Notes under the pieces: generated by a model
Databases searched by the model: none
Seen by the model: only the letters and a program-made list of their open reading frames with translations
What the model was told of the DNA's origin: nothing
Shown: positions 35,393 to 44,827 of the stretch, piece by piece
How the letters are laid out: every line of letters starts with the position of its first letter
How positions within the stretch are numbered: the stretch's first letter is position 1
Program-made: the position numbers and the translations under genes
DNA from: Blautia sp. MSJ-19
GTDB lineage: Bacteria; Bacillota; Clostridia; Lachnospirales; Lachnospiraceae
Reading direction: 5' to 3'
Assembly (NCBI RefSeq): GCF_018918125.1
Contig: NZ_JAHLQA010000002.1
Location: forward strand, 1 to 64,000
DNA length: 64,000 bases

Positions 35393-35874
35393 TGAAAGCC
35401 AGACAGAATCTGGAATATATTATCGTACTTGGTGCCCATGTAGATGGAACAAGAATGACATTAGCCCTTCTGGAACGAACCAGGAGGGCTTTGCTGTATC
35501 TTGAAAAAAATCCTGAAACAAGAGCTGTGCTTTCCGGAGGACGGGGAACCGGGGAGCGGATCAGTGAAGCGGAGGCCATGTACCGGTATCTGACAGAACA
35601 CGGGATTGATAAAGAACGTCTGATAAAGGAAGAACGATCAACGAATACCAAAGAAAATCTGGATTTCAGCCTGGAGCTGATTGGAAGTACAGAACCATCC
35701 ATAGGAGTGGTGACAAATAATTTTCATGTGCTCAGAGGCGTGCTGATTGGCAGAAAGTGTGGCTGCCGCAGGATTTATCCGGTTCCATCGCGCTATCGCT
35801 CATGGAGACTTCTGCTCTATATTCCCAGAGAGATTCTGGCGATTTTGAAGGACAAAATTGTCGGAAATTTGTAA
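35392..35874 (+). CDS. YdcF/DUF218 family protein
   Basis: 160 aa of the ElyC/SanA/YdcF (DUF218) group. Visible motifs are IIVLGAHVDG, SGGRGTGERISEAEAM and EERSTNTKENL, followed by VTNNFHVLR. Many members are membrane linked and concern envelope or vancomycin phenotypes, but this one has no clear membrane helix. It is translationally coupled to the SEC-C gene. Confidence 0.82.
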   Translation: MKARQNLEYIIVLGAHVDGTRMTLALLERTRRALLYLEKNPETRAVLSGGRGTGERISEAEAMYRYLTEHGIDKERLIKEERSTNTKENLDFSLELIGSTEPSIGVVTNNFHVLRGVLIGRKCGCRRIYPVPSRYRSWRLLLYIPREILAILKDKIVGNL

Positions 35875-35909
35875 ACAAAATAAAATTTTAAAAATAATTA
35901 AAAAAAGTG

Positions 35910-35938
35910 TTGACACTTTGCGAAAGACATAGTATACT
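35910..35938 (+). promoter_or_regulatory. tRNA operon promoter
   Basis: TTGACA (35910-35915), 17-bp spacer and TATACT (35933-35938), preceded by about 35 bases of A/T-only sequence that may act as an UP element. Confidence 0.9.
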
Positions 35939-35995
35939 AACGAAGTCGGTTGCGAGAGCGGTTTATGAGAGCCGGTCAGTGTGACAGATATAAAT

Positions 35996-36068
35996 GGGAT
36001 CTTAGCTCAGCTGGGAGAGCATCTGCCTTACAAGCAGAGGGTCATAGGTTCGAGCCCTATAGGTCCCA
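35996..36068 (+). tRNA. tRNA-Val(TAC)
   Basis: 73-base cloverleaf. The acceptor GGGATCT pairs with AGGTCCC (one G-T), the anticodon loop CTTACAA contains TAC, and the T loop is GGTTCGAGCC. No CCA is encoded. Confidence 0.96.
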
Positions 36069-36076
36069 TTCAATAT

Positions 36077-36150
36077 GGCGAGATAGCTCAGTTGGCTAGA
36101 GCACACGGTTCATACCCGTGGTGTCGAGGGTTCGAATCCCCCTCTCGCTA
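36077..36150 (+). tRNA. tRNA-Met(CAT), elongator, copy 1
   Basis: 74 bases with anticodon loop TTCATAC. The G1-T72 wobble at the acceptor end and the D-stem layout match the elongator tRNA-Met of Firmicutes, not the initiator. No CCA is encoded. Confidence 0.93.
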
Positions 36151-36176
36151 CTTTTTTTATCTATATAATTGCATAT

Positions 36177-36250
36177 GGCGAGATAGCTCAGTTGGCTAGA
36201 GCACACGGTTCATACCCGTGGTGTCGAGGGTTCGAATCCCCCTCTCGCTA
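36177..36250 (+). tRNA. tRNA-Met(CAT), elongator, copy 2
   Basis: Identical to copy 1 over all 74 bases and exactly 100 bases downstream, including a few flanking bases. Confidence 0.93.
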
Positions 36251-36256
36251 CTTCAG

Positions 36257-36283
36257 ATCCTCTGTATTCGCAGAGGATTTTTT
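36257..36283 (+). terminator. tRNA operon terminator
   Basis: A perfect 8-bp stem ATCCTCTG/CAGAGGAT with loop TATTCG is followed by TTTTT. Confidence 0.9.
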
Positions 36284-36323
36284 GCGTTATAGGAAATTAC
36301 TCCGTAATCTTCCAATAACGCAA
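36282..36323. repeat. long hairpin (REP-like) after the tRNA terminator
   Basis: TTGCGTTAT (36282-36290) pairs with ATAACGCAA (36315-36323). The stem continues with GGAA/TTCC and ATTAC/GTAAT to a 3-base loop: 18 bp in all, with one A-A mismatch and one bulged C. A second small hairpin ACGC-TCC-GCGT follows. No coding sequence is seen before 36448. Confidence 0.55.
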
Positions 36324-36447
36324 AAAACGCTCCGCGTTGTCCAAAAATTTTGGCAGAACCAACAGAAAAATTTGCATCTAGGAATTTGCAATATTTTGTT
36401 GTATGATATACATTGCGTAATAAATCAAAGAAAGGAGACATCAGACC

Positions 36448-37353
36448 GTGGCAAAGAAAATGCTCTTTGTTTTTAACCCCAAAGCAGGAAAAGGCAGGAT
36501 CAAGATGCATTTACTGGATATTGTTGATATATTCAGCAGTCATGATTATGAGGTCATTATCCGTGCGACACAGGCGCCGAGAGACGCATATGAAAAAGCA
36601 AAAGAATATGCAGATGCGGTAGACCTGATTGTATGCAGCGGAGGCGACGGCACTCTGGATGAGGTCGTTACCGGAATTACAGAGAAAAACAGTAATGTAC
36701 CGATCGGATATATTCCGGCAGGAAGCACCAATGATTTTGCAAACAGTCTTTTTATGCCGAAAAGCATGGTTAAGGCTGCGGAGATGATCATGGAAGAGCA
36801 GTTGTATCACTGTGATATCGGCAGATTCAACGACCAGACATTTGCCTATGTGGCTGCATTTGGACTGTTTACCGATGTATCCTATGAGACAGACCAGGAT
36901 CTGAAGAATGTTCTTGGGCATCTGGCATATGTGCTGGAAGGAGTCAAGCGCCTTTTTGATATTAAATCTTACCATATGAAAGTAACTTCCGAGGAACTTC
37001 AGGTGGAAGATGATTTTATTGTGGGGATGATCACGAATTCCAGATCTGTAGGTGGTTTTAAGAATCTTACAGGCAAAAATGTAGATATGAATGACGGGCT
37101 TTTTGAGGTAACACTCATCAGGCATCCGAAGAATCCGCTGCAGCTTCAGGAGATCATGACTGCACTGGTGATCGCAGAGGATAATACGGATATGATCTAT
37201 TCGTTCAAATCAAAGAAGCTTACGATAGAGACGGATGAGGATGTGCCCTGGACTCTGGATGGAGAATTTGGCGGGAACCAGAGCTATGTAGAAATCGAAA
37301 ATCGTCACAAAGCCCTGAATCTTTATTTAAAAAGCACGAAAAATAAAGACTGA
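36448..37353 (+). CDS. diacylglycerol kinase-family lipid kinase
   Basis: 301 aa of the DagK/YegS family. The N-terminal domain has FNPKAGKG (about 8-15) and the ATP-binding SGGDGTLDEVVTGI (about 65-78), followed by GYIPAGSTNDFANSL. The C-terminal beta domain ends in the usual DGEFGG segment. It probably phosphorylates diacylglycerol or a related lipid at the membrane. GTG start after AAGGAG. Confidence 0.9.
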   Translation: MAKKMLFVFNPKAGKGRIKMHLLDIVDIFSSHDYEVIIRATQAPRDAYEKAKEYADAVDLIVCSGGDGTLDEVVTGITEKNSNVPIGYIPAGSTNDFANSLFMPKSMVKAAEMIMEEQLYHCDIGRFNDQTFAYVAAFGLFTDVSYETDQDLKNVLGHLAYVLEGVKRLFDIKSYHMKVTSEELQVEDDFIVGMITNSRSVGGFKNLTGKNVDMNDGLFEVTLIRHPKNPLQLQEIMTALVIAEDNTDMIYSFKSKKLTIETDEDVPWTLDGEFGGNQSYVEIENRHKALNLYLKSTKNKD

Positions 37354-37384
37354 AATGAGACACACAGCAAAGTATAAATGGTAA

Positions 37385-37421
37385 CTGTTCACAGGATAGC
37401 TGCTGTGAATAGAGTGAACAG
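37385..37421. repeat. dispersed hairpin upstream of glnN
   Basis: CTGTTCAC (37385-37392) pairs perfectly with GTGAACAG (37414-37421). Closely related sequence is found at 34641-34688 and about 28300-28318. It lies in the glnN 5' region and may also act in the leader. Confidence 0.5.
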
Positions 37422-37453
37422 GAACTATAAACGAGAACTAAAGGAGATAGAAG

Positions 37454-39568
37454 ATGTCAGACTACGTGAATGTAACAGAACTTTTCGGATGCGATGTATT
37501 CAATGATGCTGTCATGGAAGAAAGACTTCCGAAAAAAGTATACAAAGAGCTGAAAAAGACCATAGAAGAGGGGAAAGAACTCTCTCTGGAAGTAGCAGAT
37601 GTCGTTGCTCATGAGATGAAAGAATGGGCAATCGAAAAAGGAGCGACACATTACAGCCACTGGTTTCAGCCGCTGACAGGAGTAACCGCGGAAAAACATG
37701 ATGCATTTATCACTGCTCCGAAGGAAAATGGCAAGGTTCTGATGAGCTTTTCCGGCAAAGAGCTGATCAAAGGTGAGTCCGATGCGTCCTCTTTCCCGTC
37801 CGGTGGCCTTCGCGCAACCTTTGAGGCGAGAGGTTATACAGCGTGGGACTGTACTTCACCGGCATTTGTACGTCATGATGCAGCCGGCGGCACTCTGTGC
37901 ATCCCGACCGCATTCTGTTCTTATACAGGAGAGGCACTGGATCAGAAGACCCCGCTTCTTCGTTCTATGGAAGCAATCAATACACAGTCCTTACGTCTTC
38001 TCAGACTTTTTGGAAATACAACATCAAAGAAGGTGACTCCGTCTGTTGGGGCAGAGCAGGAGTATTTCCTTGTTGACAAAGAAAAATGGCTGCAGAGAAA
38101 AGACCTTACATATACAGGCAGAACACTGTTTGGAGCTATGCCGCCGAAAGGACAGGAGATGGATGACCATTATCTTGGAACCATCCGCCAGAGAATCTCT
38201 GCTTATATGAAAGAAGTAAATGAAGAGTGCTGGAAGCTGGGTGTGACTGCCAAGACACAGCACAATGAAGTGGCACCGGCACAGCATGAGCTTGCACCGA
38301 TCTATGCACCGGTCAATATCGCAGCAGACCACAACCAGATCATGATGCGTATCCTTAAGAAAGTAGCCAGCCGTCATGGCATGCGCTGCCTGCTTCATGA
38401 GAAACCGTTTGCAGGTGTCAACGGTTCCGGTAAACACAACAACTGGTCCCTGACTACAGATGACGGAATCAACCTGCTGGATCCGGGCAAGACACCACAT
38501 GAGAATATTCAGTTCCTTCTGGTGCTGACCTGTATTCTGAAGGCAGTTGATACACATGCAGATCTGCTCCGTGAATCCGCAGCCGATGTCGGAAATGATC
38601 AGAGACTTGGAGGTAATGAAGCTCCGCCGGCAGTTATTTCCGTATTTCTTGGTGAGCAGCTTGGCGATGTCCTGGATCAGCTCATCAGCACAGGAACTGC
38701 AACACACAGCAAGAAAGGAAGCATTCTGGAGACAGGTGTTAAGACTCTGCCAGACTTTATGAAGGATGCAACGGACCGTAACCGTACTTCACCGTTCGCG
38801 TTTACCGGAAATAAATTCGAATTCCGTATGGTTGGATCCAGAGACTCTATCTCCGAGTGCAACGTAGTTCTGAATACTATCGCAGCCGAAGCATTCAAAG
38901 AAGCATGTGACCGTCTGGAAGCAGCCGAAGATTTCGATATGGCAGTACATGATCTGATCAAAGAATATGCGATCGAGCATCAGCGTATCGTATTCAACGG
39001 CAATGGTTATGCACCGGAATGGGCAGAAGAAGCAGCACGCCGCGGACTCCCGAACCTTCCGTCCATGGTAGATGCAATTCCGGCACTTACTACCGAAAAA
39101 GCTGTGAAACTGTTTGAGGAATTCCATGTATTTACAAAAACTGAGCTGGAATCCCGTGCAGAAATCCAGTATGAGATCTATGCAAAAGCAGTCAACATTG
39201 AAGCAAAGACCATGATCGACATTGCGACAAAACAGATCATCCCGGCTGTGATCCGCTACACGACTGTACTGGCAGATTCTATCAATGCAGTGAAGGCAGC
39301 AGGACCGATCGATGTAAGTGTACAGACAGAGCTCCTTGAGAAATGCTCTGCACTTCTCAGGGAAACAAGCGAAGCCATGAAGAAACTTTCTGAAGTGGTG
39401 GCAAAAGTTCCGCAGATTCCGGAGGGAAGAGAACGTGCTGTATATTGCAAGGATATCGTGACAAAAGCGATGGAAGAACTGCGTACACCGGTTGACAAGC
39501 TGGAAATGCTGGTTGATAAGGAAATGTGGCCGATGCCTTCTTATGGCGATCTGATTTTTGAAGTGTGA
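37454..39568 (+). CDS. glnN: glutamine synthetase type III
   Basis: ATP-dependent ammonia assimilation into glutamine. 704 aa, typical for the large GSIII type, which forms dodecamers and lacks adenylylation control. The catalytic core (about 180-480) contains [22 protein letters not shown] and [12 protein letters not shown], and the Arg-containing [29 protein letters not shown]. An AAA ATPase gene follows after 20 bases. Confidence 0.97.
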   Translation: MSDYVNVTELFGCDVFNDAVMEERLPKKVYKELKKTIEEGKELSLEVADVVAHEMKEWAIEKGATHYSHWFQPLTGVTAEKHDAFITAPKENGKVLMSFSGKELIKGESDASSFPSGGLRATFEARGYTAWDCTSPAFVRHDAAGGTLCIPTAFCSYTGEALDQKTPLLRSMEAINTQSLRLLRLFGNTTSKKVTPSVGAEQEYFLVDKEKWLQRKDLTYTGRTLFGAMPPKGQEMDDHYLGTIRQRISAYMKEVNEECWKLGVTAKTQHNEVAPAQHELAPIYAPVNIAADHNQIMMRILKKVASRHGMRCLLHEKPFAGVNGSGKHNNWSLTTDDGINLLDPGKTPHENIQFLLVLTCILKAVDTHADLLRESAADVGNDQRLGGNEAPPAVISVFLGEQLGDVLDQLISTGTATHSKKGSILETGVKTLPDFMKDATDRNRTSPFAFTGNKFEFRMVGSRDSISECNVVLNTIAAEAFKEACDRLEAAEDFDMAVHDLIKEYAIEHQRIVFNGNGYAPEWAEEAARRGLPNLPSMVDAIPALTTEKAVKLFEEFHVFTKTELESRAEIQYEIYAKAVNIEAKTMIDIATKQIIPAVIRYTTVLADSINAVKAAGPIDVSVQTELLEKCSALLRETSEAMKKLSEVVAKVPQIPEGRERAVYCKDIVTKAMEELRTPVDKLEMLVDKEMWPMPSYGDLIFEV

Positions 39569-39588
39569 TCTTCAAAGGAGTAACTTAA

Positions 39589-40509
39589 GTGGAAAAATTA
39601 AAATTTCTGGAGGAGCAGGGTATCTGCTCCTCTTTCATAGACAAAATTATAGAATTCAGGGAGGCATATCCTGTTTCCGATGAAGTAAAGAACCGAATTA
39701 TAAAACCGTCGATTCCTTTTTATGGAAAAGAGATTCTGGAGATGGCAATCGCAGGTATTCTCCAGGGGCAGAATCTGCTTCTGACCGGACCGAAAGCAAC
39801 TGGCAAAAATATTCTGGCAGAGAATCTGGCATATATTTTTAACCGTCCGTCCTATAATATTTCGTTTCATGTCAACACCAACAGTGGTGATCTGATTGGA
39901 ACAGATACATTTGAAGATAATGAGGTAAAGCTTCGCAAGGGAAGTATTTACCGCTGTGCAGAATACGGAGGATTCGGAATTCTCGACGAGATCAACATGG
40001 CAAAAAACGATGCGGTTTCTGTCCTTCATGCTACTCTGGACTACAGACGATCCATCGATGTGCCGGGGTATGATAAAATCGACCTTCATCCGGCTGCGAG
40101 ATTTATCGGTACGATGAATTACGGTTACGCCGGCACGAAGGAGCTGAATGAAGCACTGGTATCCAGATTTCTGGTCATTGATATGCCGGCACAGACAGAA
40201 GAGACGCTGGGATTTATTTTTCATCAGATGTTTCCGACGGCAAAAGAACACGCAATTGAACAGTTTGTCGGACTGTTTCTGGATTTGCAGCTGAAGGCAC
40301 TGAACAGTGAGATTTCAACGAAAGCACTGGATCTTCGCGGTCTGCTTGCAGCAATGAAGATCGTTGATGTCGGACTTGCTCCGGCGAAGGCAGTCCGTAT
40401 GGGAATTGTAAACAAAACATTTGATGTATTTGAAAAAGAAATCGTAGAAGATGTCGTGAGCACCAGAATTCCATCGAATTGGACCAGGGATGATGTATAT
40501 GAAGCATAG
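39589..40509 (+). CDS. MoxR-type AAA ATPase
   Basis: 306 aa. Walker A GPKATGKN (about 65-72), Walker B GFGILDEINMAK and a sensor region ARFIGTMNYGYAGTKELNEAL are present. The Walker A lacks the usual second Gly (GPKATGKN instead of GxxGxGK). MoxR ATPases work with VWA-domain proteins as remodelling or metal-insertion chaperones, and a VWA gene overlaps its 3' end. GTG start after AAAGGAG. Its location behind glnN suggests co-transcription; the client is unknown. Confidence 0.82.
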   Translation: MEKLKFLEEQGICSSFIDKIIEFREAYPVSDEVKNRIIKPSIPFYGKEILEMAIAGILQGQNLLLTGPKATGKNILAENLAYIFNRPSYNISFHVNTNSGDLIGTDTFEDNEVKLRKGSIYRCAEYGGFGILDEINMAKNDAVSVLHATLDYRRSIDVPGYDKIDLHPAARFIGTMNYGYAGTKELNEALVSRFLVIDMPAQTEETLGFIFHQMFPTAKEHAIEQFVGLFLDLQLKALNSEISTKALDLRGLLAAMKIVDVGLAPAKAVRMGIVNKTFDVFEKEIVEDVVSTRIPSNWTRDDVYEA

Positions 40510-42295
40510 TGCAGAGCCGGTTGAGATTGACGATTATCGTCTGGAACTGGAAAACAGGATCCGCAATCTGTTATGGACAGTGAGCGGTGATTATAAACTG
40601 GATATGAAGCCTGACGTATCACTTTTTCTCAGATCAAAGGCAATTGCCCTGTATGACGGAATCAAACAGGGCGCACTTGCCAGATATTATGATAAGGATA
40701 TGCTCGGGCTTTATCTGGTTAAAAAAATATTCCTTCAGGCAGGAGAGAACGAGCTGACCTTTGTGGCACAGCTCTGTATCGAAGAAGCTATTGGGGACAA
40801 GATCTGCGAGGAACGCCCGGGAATCCGTGATATGCAGAAGCAATGTATAGAAGATATTCTTGAGCAGGAATTTGAAAAGCTGCCAGATCTGCGGGACATT
40901 CCGGGCAGACTCAGGGTAGCAGCCCTTCGGAGACGACTGACCGGCGGTGAATATCATGTGGAGCAAAAACTGCAGCCGTTTATGGATCTGATCGAACGGG
41001 CAGGAGAGAGTCAGGATACGATGGAACTGATCCGGGTGATCGATGAGCTTTATAATCTTCTGATCGATCCAACATTTCCTGTTCAGCATGGTACCCTGGA
41101 GCAGGTCCTTTCTGTGACAATGGAAGATCTTACGGAGTATTCGTGGGAAGATTTTCTTTCAGAGGAAATGTATGAAGAAGCTCTGGAAAGTTATGTCGAA
41201 CAGCTGACGAATTCAGCTTCAGGACTTGAAAATGCAGCAGTTACCGAAGAGATGGAAGAAAAGCGGCAGAAAAAGCGTGCCGTCAAAGTTGTTACACCGG
41301 AGATGCTGGAAAAGGCTTATACTTACGTAGAACTGAATTTCGGCAGAACATATCTGAGCGAGGCAGAAGAAAAGAAGATCAATTATCAGATGTGCAGGGG
41401 CGTGCACAGTGACTGCAGCCTGTATTTTACAGAGGGAATTCTGAAAAATCCGGCAAAAAGAAATTACCAGTATGAGTATGCAAAACGATTGAGAAATAAA
41501 AATGTCTGGCTGTATCATGACAAACACCGGATCGTCAAGCACAATATTGCAGTTCTGACGGAGACTCTGCGAAAGTCACTGGTTCTTCGAAGCGAGTCGC
41601 AGATGGTACTGTCAGACAGAGGGATGATCGTTCCTTCCAGACTCTGGCGGATCGGACGGACAAATGATGCAAAACTGTTTCAGCAGGAGCTGAAAGGCGA
41701 AGCGTCGGATTTTGTTGTCGATGTTCTGATAGATGCGAGTGGATCACAGATGAAACGACAGGGAGATGTGGCACTGCAGGCGTATATCATCAGTGAGGCA
41801 CTGAGCAATGTCGATATCCCGCACCGGGTGATGAGTTTCTGTACATTCTGGGATTATACGATCATGCATCGGTTCCGCAGATATGACGATCCGCGGACAG
41901 AAAACGAAAATATCTTCAATTACGTGACATCTTCCAACAATCGTGACGGACTTGCCATCCGGACGGCAGGATATGAGCTTCTGCAGCGCGAAGAAGAAAA
42001 GAAGATCATGATCATCTTAAGTGATGGTCGTCCGTATGATGTGATCGTAAACCGTCCAAATGCAAAGAATCCTCAGCCGTATCAGGGAAAAGCAGCAATT
42101 TCAGATACCGCGACAGAAGTGCGCAGGCTCCGTAATCTGGATGTCAGTGTACTGGGAGTGTTTGCAGGGGAAGAAAAAGACCTGGCAACAGAGAAAAAGA
42201 TTTTTGGAAAGGATTTTGCGTACATCCGGGATATTGCGAACTTTTCGAAAATTGTTGGCCGATATCTGACAAAACAGCTGGAGATTGATGGATAA
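40490..42295 (+). CDS. VWA-domain protein (CobT/NorD-like partner of MoxR ATPase)
   Basis: 601 aa. The N-terminal two thirds are helical and unrecognised. The C-terminal VWA domain (about 410-601) carries the MIDAS motif DASGSQ and a later ILSDGRPYD. It overlaps the AAA gene by 20 bases. Three in-frame ATGs (40490, 40493, 40499) are possible; the third has the best spacing from AGGG. The pair resembles NorQ/NorD or CobS/CobT chelatase-like modules, but no nitric-oxide reductase or cobaltochelatase gene is nearby. Confidence 0.82.
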   Translation: MMYMKHSAEPVEIDDYRLELENRIRNLLWTVSGDYKLDMKPDVSLFLRSKAIALYDGIKQGALARYYDKDMLGLYLVKKIFLQAGENELTFVAQLCIEEAIGDKICEERPGIRDMQKQCIEDILEQEFEKLPDLRDIPGRLRVAALRRRLTGGEYHVEQKLQPFMDLIERAGESQDTMELIRVIDELYNLLIDPTFPVQHGTLEQVLSVTMEDLTEYSWEDFLSEEMYEEALESYVEQLTNSASGLENAAVTEEMEEKRQKKRAVKVVTPEMLEKAYTYVELNFGRTYLSEAEEKKINYQMCRGVHSDCSLYFTEGILKNPAKRNYQYEYAKRLRNKNVWLYHDKHRIVKHNIAVLTETLRKSLVLRSESQMVLSDRGMIVPSRLWRIGRTNDAKLFQQELKGEASDFVVDVLIDASGSQMKRQGDVALQAYIISEALSNVDIPHRVMSFCTFWDYTIMHRFRRYDDPRTENENIFNYVTSSNNRDGLAIRTAGYELLQREEEKKIMIILSDGRPYDVIVNRPNAKNPQPYQGKAAISDTATEVRRLRNLDVSVLGVFAGEEKDLATEKKIFGKDFAYIRDIANFSKIVGRYLTKQLEIDG

Positions 42296-42371
42296 TAGAC
42301 GAAAATGTGCAATATTTCCAAAAAGTGTTAAATAAAACGAACGAAAATATAAAAAATTCATAAACTCGCCC

Positions 42372-42400
42372 TTGATAATCTACACGGAGTCGGTTATAAT
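42372..42400 (+). promoter_or_regulatory. promoter of the OPT transporter gene
   Basis: TTGATA (42372-42377), 17-bp spacer and TATAAT (42395-42400). Confidence 0.8.
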
Positions 42401-42444
42401 AATCTTAGGTTTATATACCAATAAAAACAAGGGAGAGGAAATCA

Positions 42445-44343
42445 ATGAACGACAACAAAGAGTTCAAACCGTATATTCCTGCTGAAAAAGTCACAGCAGA
42501 AATGACGGTGACATCAGTGATCATGGGTGTCATCCTTGCTATCGTATTCGGTGCCGCAAACGCATACCTCGGACTTCGTGTCGGTATGACTGTTTCTGCA
42601 TCTATTCCGGCAGCAGTTATTTCTATGGGTGTTATCCGTGTCATCATGAAGAAAAACTCCATTCTGGAGAGCAACCTGGTACAGACCATCGGTTCCGCCG
42701 GTGAATCACTTGCAGCAGGTGCTATTTTCACAATGCCTGCTCTTTTTTTATGGGCAGAAGAAGGTCTGTGTGACAAACCAAGCCTGGTTGAGATCACTCT
42801 GATCGCACTTTGCGGTGGTATCCTTGGTGTGCTTTTCATGGTACCGCTTCGTAACGCTCTGATCGTAAAAGAGCATGCAACACTGCTTTATCCGGAAGGA
42901 ACTGCCTGTGCAGACGTACTTCTTGCCGGTGAAGAGGGTGGTGCTAACGCATCTACTGTATTCTCAGGTATGGGACTTGCAGCAGTATTCAAATTTGTAG
43001 TAGATGGTCTGAAGGTGATTCCGGCAGACGTTTCTGCAGCATTTACATCCTTCAAGGGTGAAATCGGTATGGAAGTATATCCGGCACTTCTCGGTGTTGG
43101 TTATATCGTAGGACCACGTATCGCATCTTTCATGTTTGTGGGTTCTATCGTTGGATGGCTCGTGATCATCCCGATGATCTGCCTGTTCGGACCAGACACA
43201 TGGCTGTATCCGGCTGATCCGGGTGTGACTATTTCTCAGCTCTATGCAGCAGGAGGAGCAGCAGCAATCTGGAGCAAATATGTAAAATACATCGGTGCTG
43301 GTGCAATTGCTACCGGTGGTATTATTTCCCTGATCAAATCTCTGCCTCTGATCGTCAGCACATTCCGCGATTCCATGAAGAGCATGAAGGGCGGATCTGT
43401 AAAGGGAACTGCAAGAACAGACAGAGACCTTCCGATGAACTTCATCCTGATCGGTATCGTTGCAATGGTAGTGATCATCTGGGCAGTACCGGCTATCCCG
43501 GTTAATCCGCTCGGAGCACTCCTTATCGTAATCTTTGGATTCTTCTTTGCAACTGTATCTTCCCGTATGGTAGGTATGATCGGAAGTTCCAACAACCCGG
43601 TTTCCGGTATGGCAATCGCTACACTCCTGATTTCCACAATGGTGATCAAAAGCAGCGGACAGACTGGAATCGACGGTATGAAAGCAGCTATCGCAATTGG
43701 TTCTGTAATCTGTATCATTGCAGCTATCGCAGGTGATACTTCTCAGGACCTTAAGACAGGATTCCTTCTTGGTGCAACTCCTAAGACACAGCAGATCGGT
43801 GAGCTGATCGGTGTTGTTGCTTCCGGTCTTGCAATCGGTGGTGTTCTGTATCTTCTGGATGCAGCATGGGGATACGGCGGAGCAGAAGTTCCGGCTCCAC
43901 AGGCTGGTCTTATGAAAATGATCGTTGAAGGTATCATGGGAGGAAACCTTCCATGGGCACTTGTATTCATCGGTGTATTCCTTGCACTTGGTATGGAAAT
44001 CTTAAGAATTCCGGTAATGCCATTCGCAATCGGTCTCTACCTTCCAATCTACCTGAATGCAACCATTATGATCGGTGGTGTTGTTCGTATGTTTATGGAT
44101 GGCAGAAAGAACGTTGATGAAAAGACAAAGAACGATCAGGTTACAGACGGTACGCTGTACTGTGCCGGTATGATCGCCGGTGAAGGTCTGGTAGGTATCG
44201 CACTTGCTATTCTTGCAGTTGCAGGTATCAGCCTGGATGTATCCGGTGTTGTAAACTTTGGTAACATTGGTGGTGTTGTTCTCATGATCATCATGATCCT
44301 GACACTGCTGAAATTCTCCTTATGGAAAAAGAAAAAAGCCTGA
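42445..44343 (+). CDS. OPT family oligopeptide transporter
   Basis: 632 aa with about 14-16 membrane helices. The start TVTSVIMGVILAIVFGAANAYLGLRVG is typical of bacterial OPT proteins. Family members import oligopeptides or metal chelates with protons; the substrate here is unknown. RBS GGGAGAGG. Its stop overlaps the start of a PqqD-like gene (TGATG). Confidence 0.92.
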   Translation: MNDNKEFKPYIPAEKVTAEMTVTSVIMGVILAIVFGAANAYLGLRVGMTVSASIPAAVISMGVIRVIMKKNSILESNLVQTIGSAGESLAAGAIFTMPALFLWAEEGLCDKPSLVEITLIALCGGILGVLFMVPLRNALIVKEHATLLYPEGTACADVLLAGEEGGANASTVFSGMGLAAVFKFVVDGLKVIPADVSAAFTSFKGEIGMEVYPALLGVGYIVGPRIASFMFVGSIVGWLVIIPMICLFGPDTWLYPADPGVTISQLYAAGGAAAIWSKYVKYIGAGAIATGGIISLIKSLPLIVSTFRDSMKSMKGGSVKGTARTDRDLPMNFILIGIVAMVVIIWAVPAIPVNPLGALLIVIFGFFFATVSSRMVGMIGSSNNPVSGMAIATLLISTMVIKSSGQTGIDGMKAAIAIGSVICIIAAIAGDTSQDLKTGFLLGATPKTQQIGELIGVVASGLAIGGVLYLLDAAWGYGGAEVPAPQAGLMKMIVEGIMGGNLPWALVFIGVFLALGMEILRIPVMPFAIGLYLPIYLNATIMIGGVVRMFMDGRKNVDEKTKNDQVTDGTLYCAGMIAGEGLVGIALAILAVAGISLDVSGVVNFGNIGGVVLMIIMILTLLKFSLWKKKKA

Positions 44344-44723
44344 TGAGAAAACAGAATAAAAAAAGCAAAAAACAAAATATGGATATCAACTATCTGGATC
44401 TGATTCCGGTGAAATCCGAAGAACTTCACTGGCATAAAGATATCAAGGGGCGTGTGATTCTGGATGTGGAGAATACAGGCTGGTTCAACAAGATTGCACA
44501 GAATGTATTCAACAAACCGCGATATACGAAGGTACATCTGGATGCACAGGGAACTTTTATCTGGCCGCTGATCGACGGGAAACGTACTGTCACAGATATC
44601 GCAGCACTGGTGAAAGAAGAGTTCGGGGAAGCGGCAGAACCGCTGTATCCGCGAATCATCAAATATTTCCAGATCGTTGAGAGCTATCATTTTATTAAAT
44701 TTGCAAATATGCCTTCCAAATAG
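44343..44723 (+). CDS. PqqD-like (RiPP recognition element) protein
   Basis: 126 aa. The core (about 35-110) fits the PqqD winged-helix fold: ILDVENTG, TKVHLDAQGTFIWPLIDGKRTVTDIAALVKEEF. PqqD proteins normally deliver precursor peptides to radical-SAM enzymes, but none is encoded here. The N-terminal ~20 residues are basic. The ATG at 44343 gives a one-base overlap with the OPT stop; an earlier in-frame ATG at 44322 would add seven residues. A strong terminator follows, so OPT and PqqD-like genes form a two-gene operon. Confidence 0.78.
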   Translation: MRKQNKKSKKQNMDINYLDLIPVKSEELHWHKDIKGRVILDVENTGWFNKIAQNVFNKPRYTKVHLDAQGTFIWPLIDGKRTVTDIAALVKEEFGEAAEPLYPRIIKYFQIVESYHFIKFANMPSK

Positions 44724-44731
44724 GGCACACT

Positions 44732-44772
44732 AAGAACGGGAAACAGCAAACAGACGCTGTTCCCGTTCTTTT
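44732..44772 (+). terminator. terminator of the OPT/PqqD operon
   Basis: AAGAACGGGAAACAGC pairs with GCTGTTCCCGTTCTT (15 bp with one bulged A) around an 8-base loop and ends in a T-run. Confidence 0.93.
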
Positions 44773-44827
44773 GGGTTAAGGGATACTTTATCACAGTACA
44801 GCGACAGGAGATTAGAAAGGAGAACTT

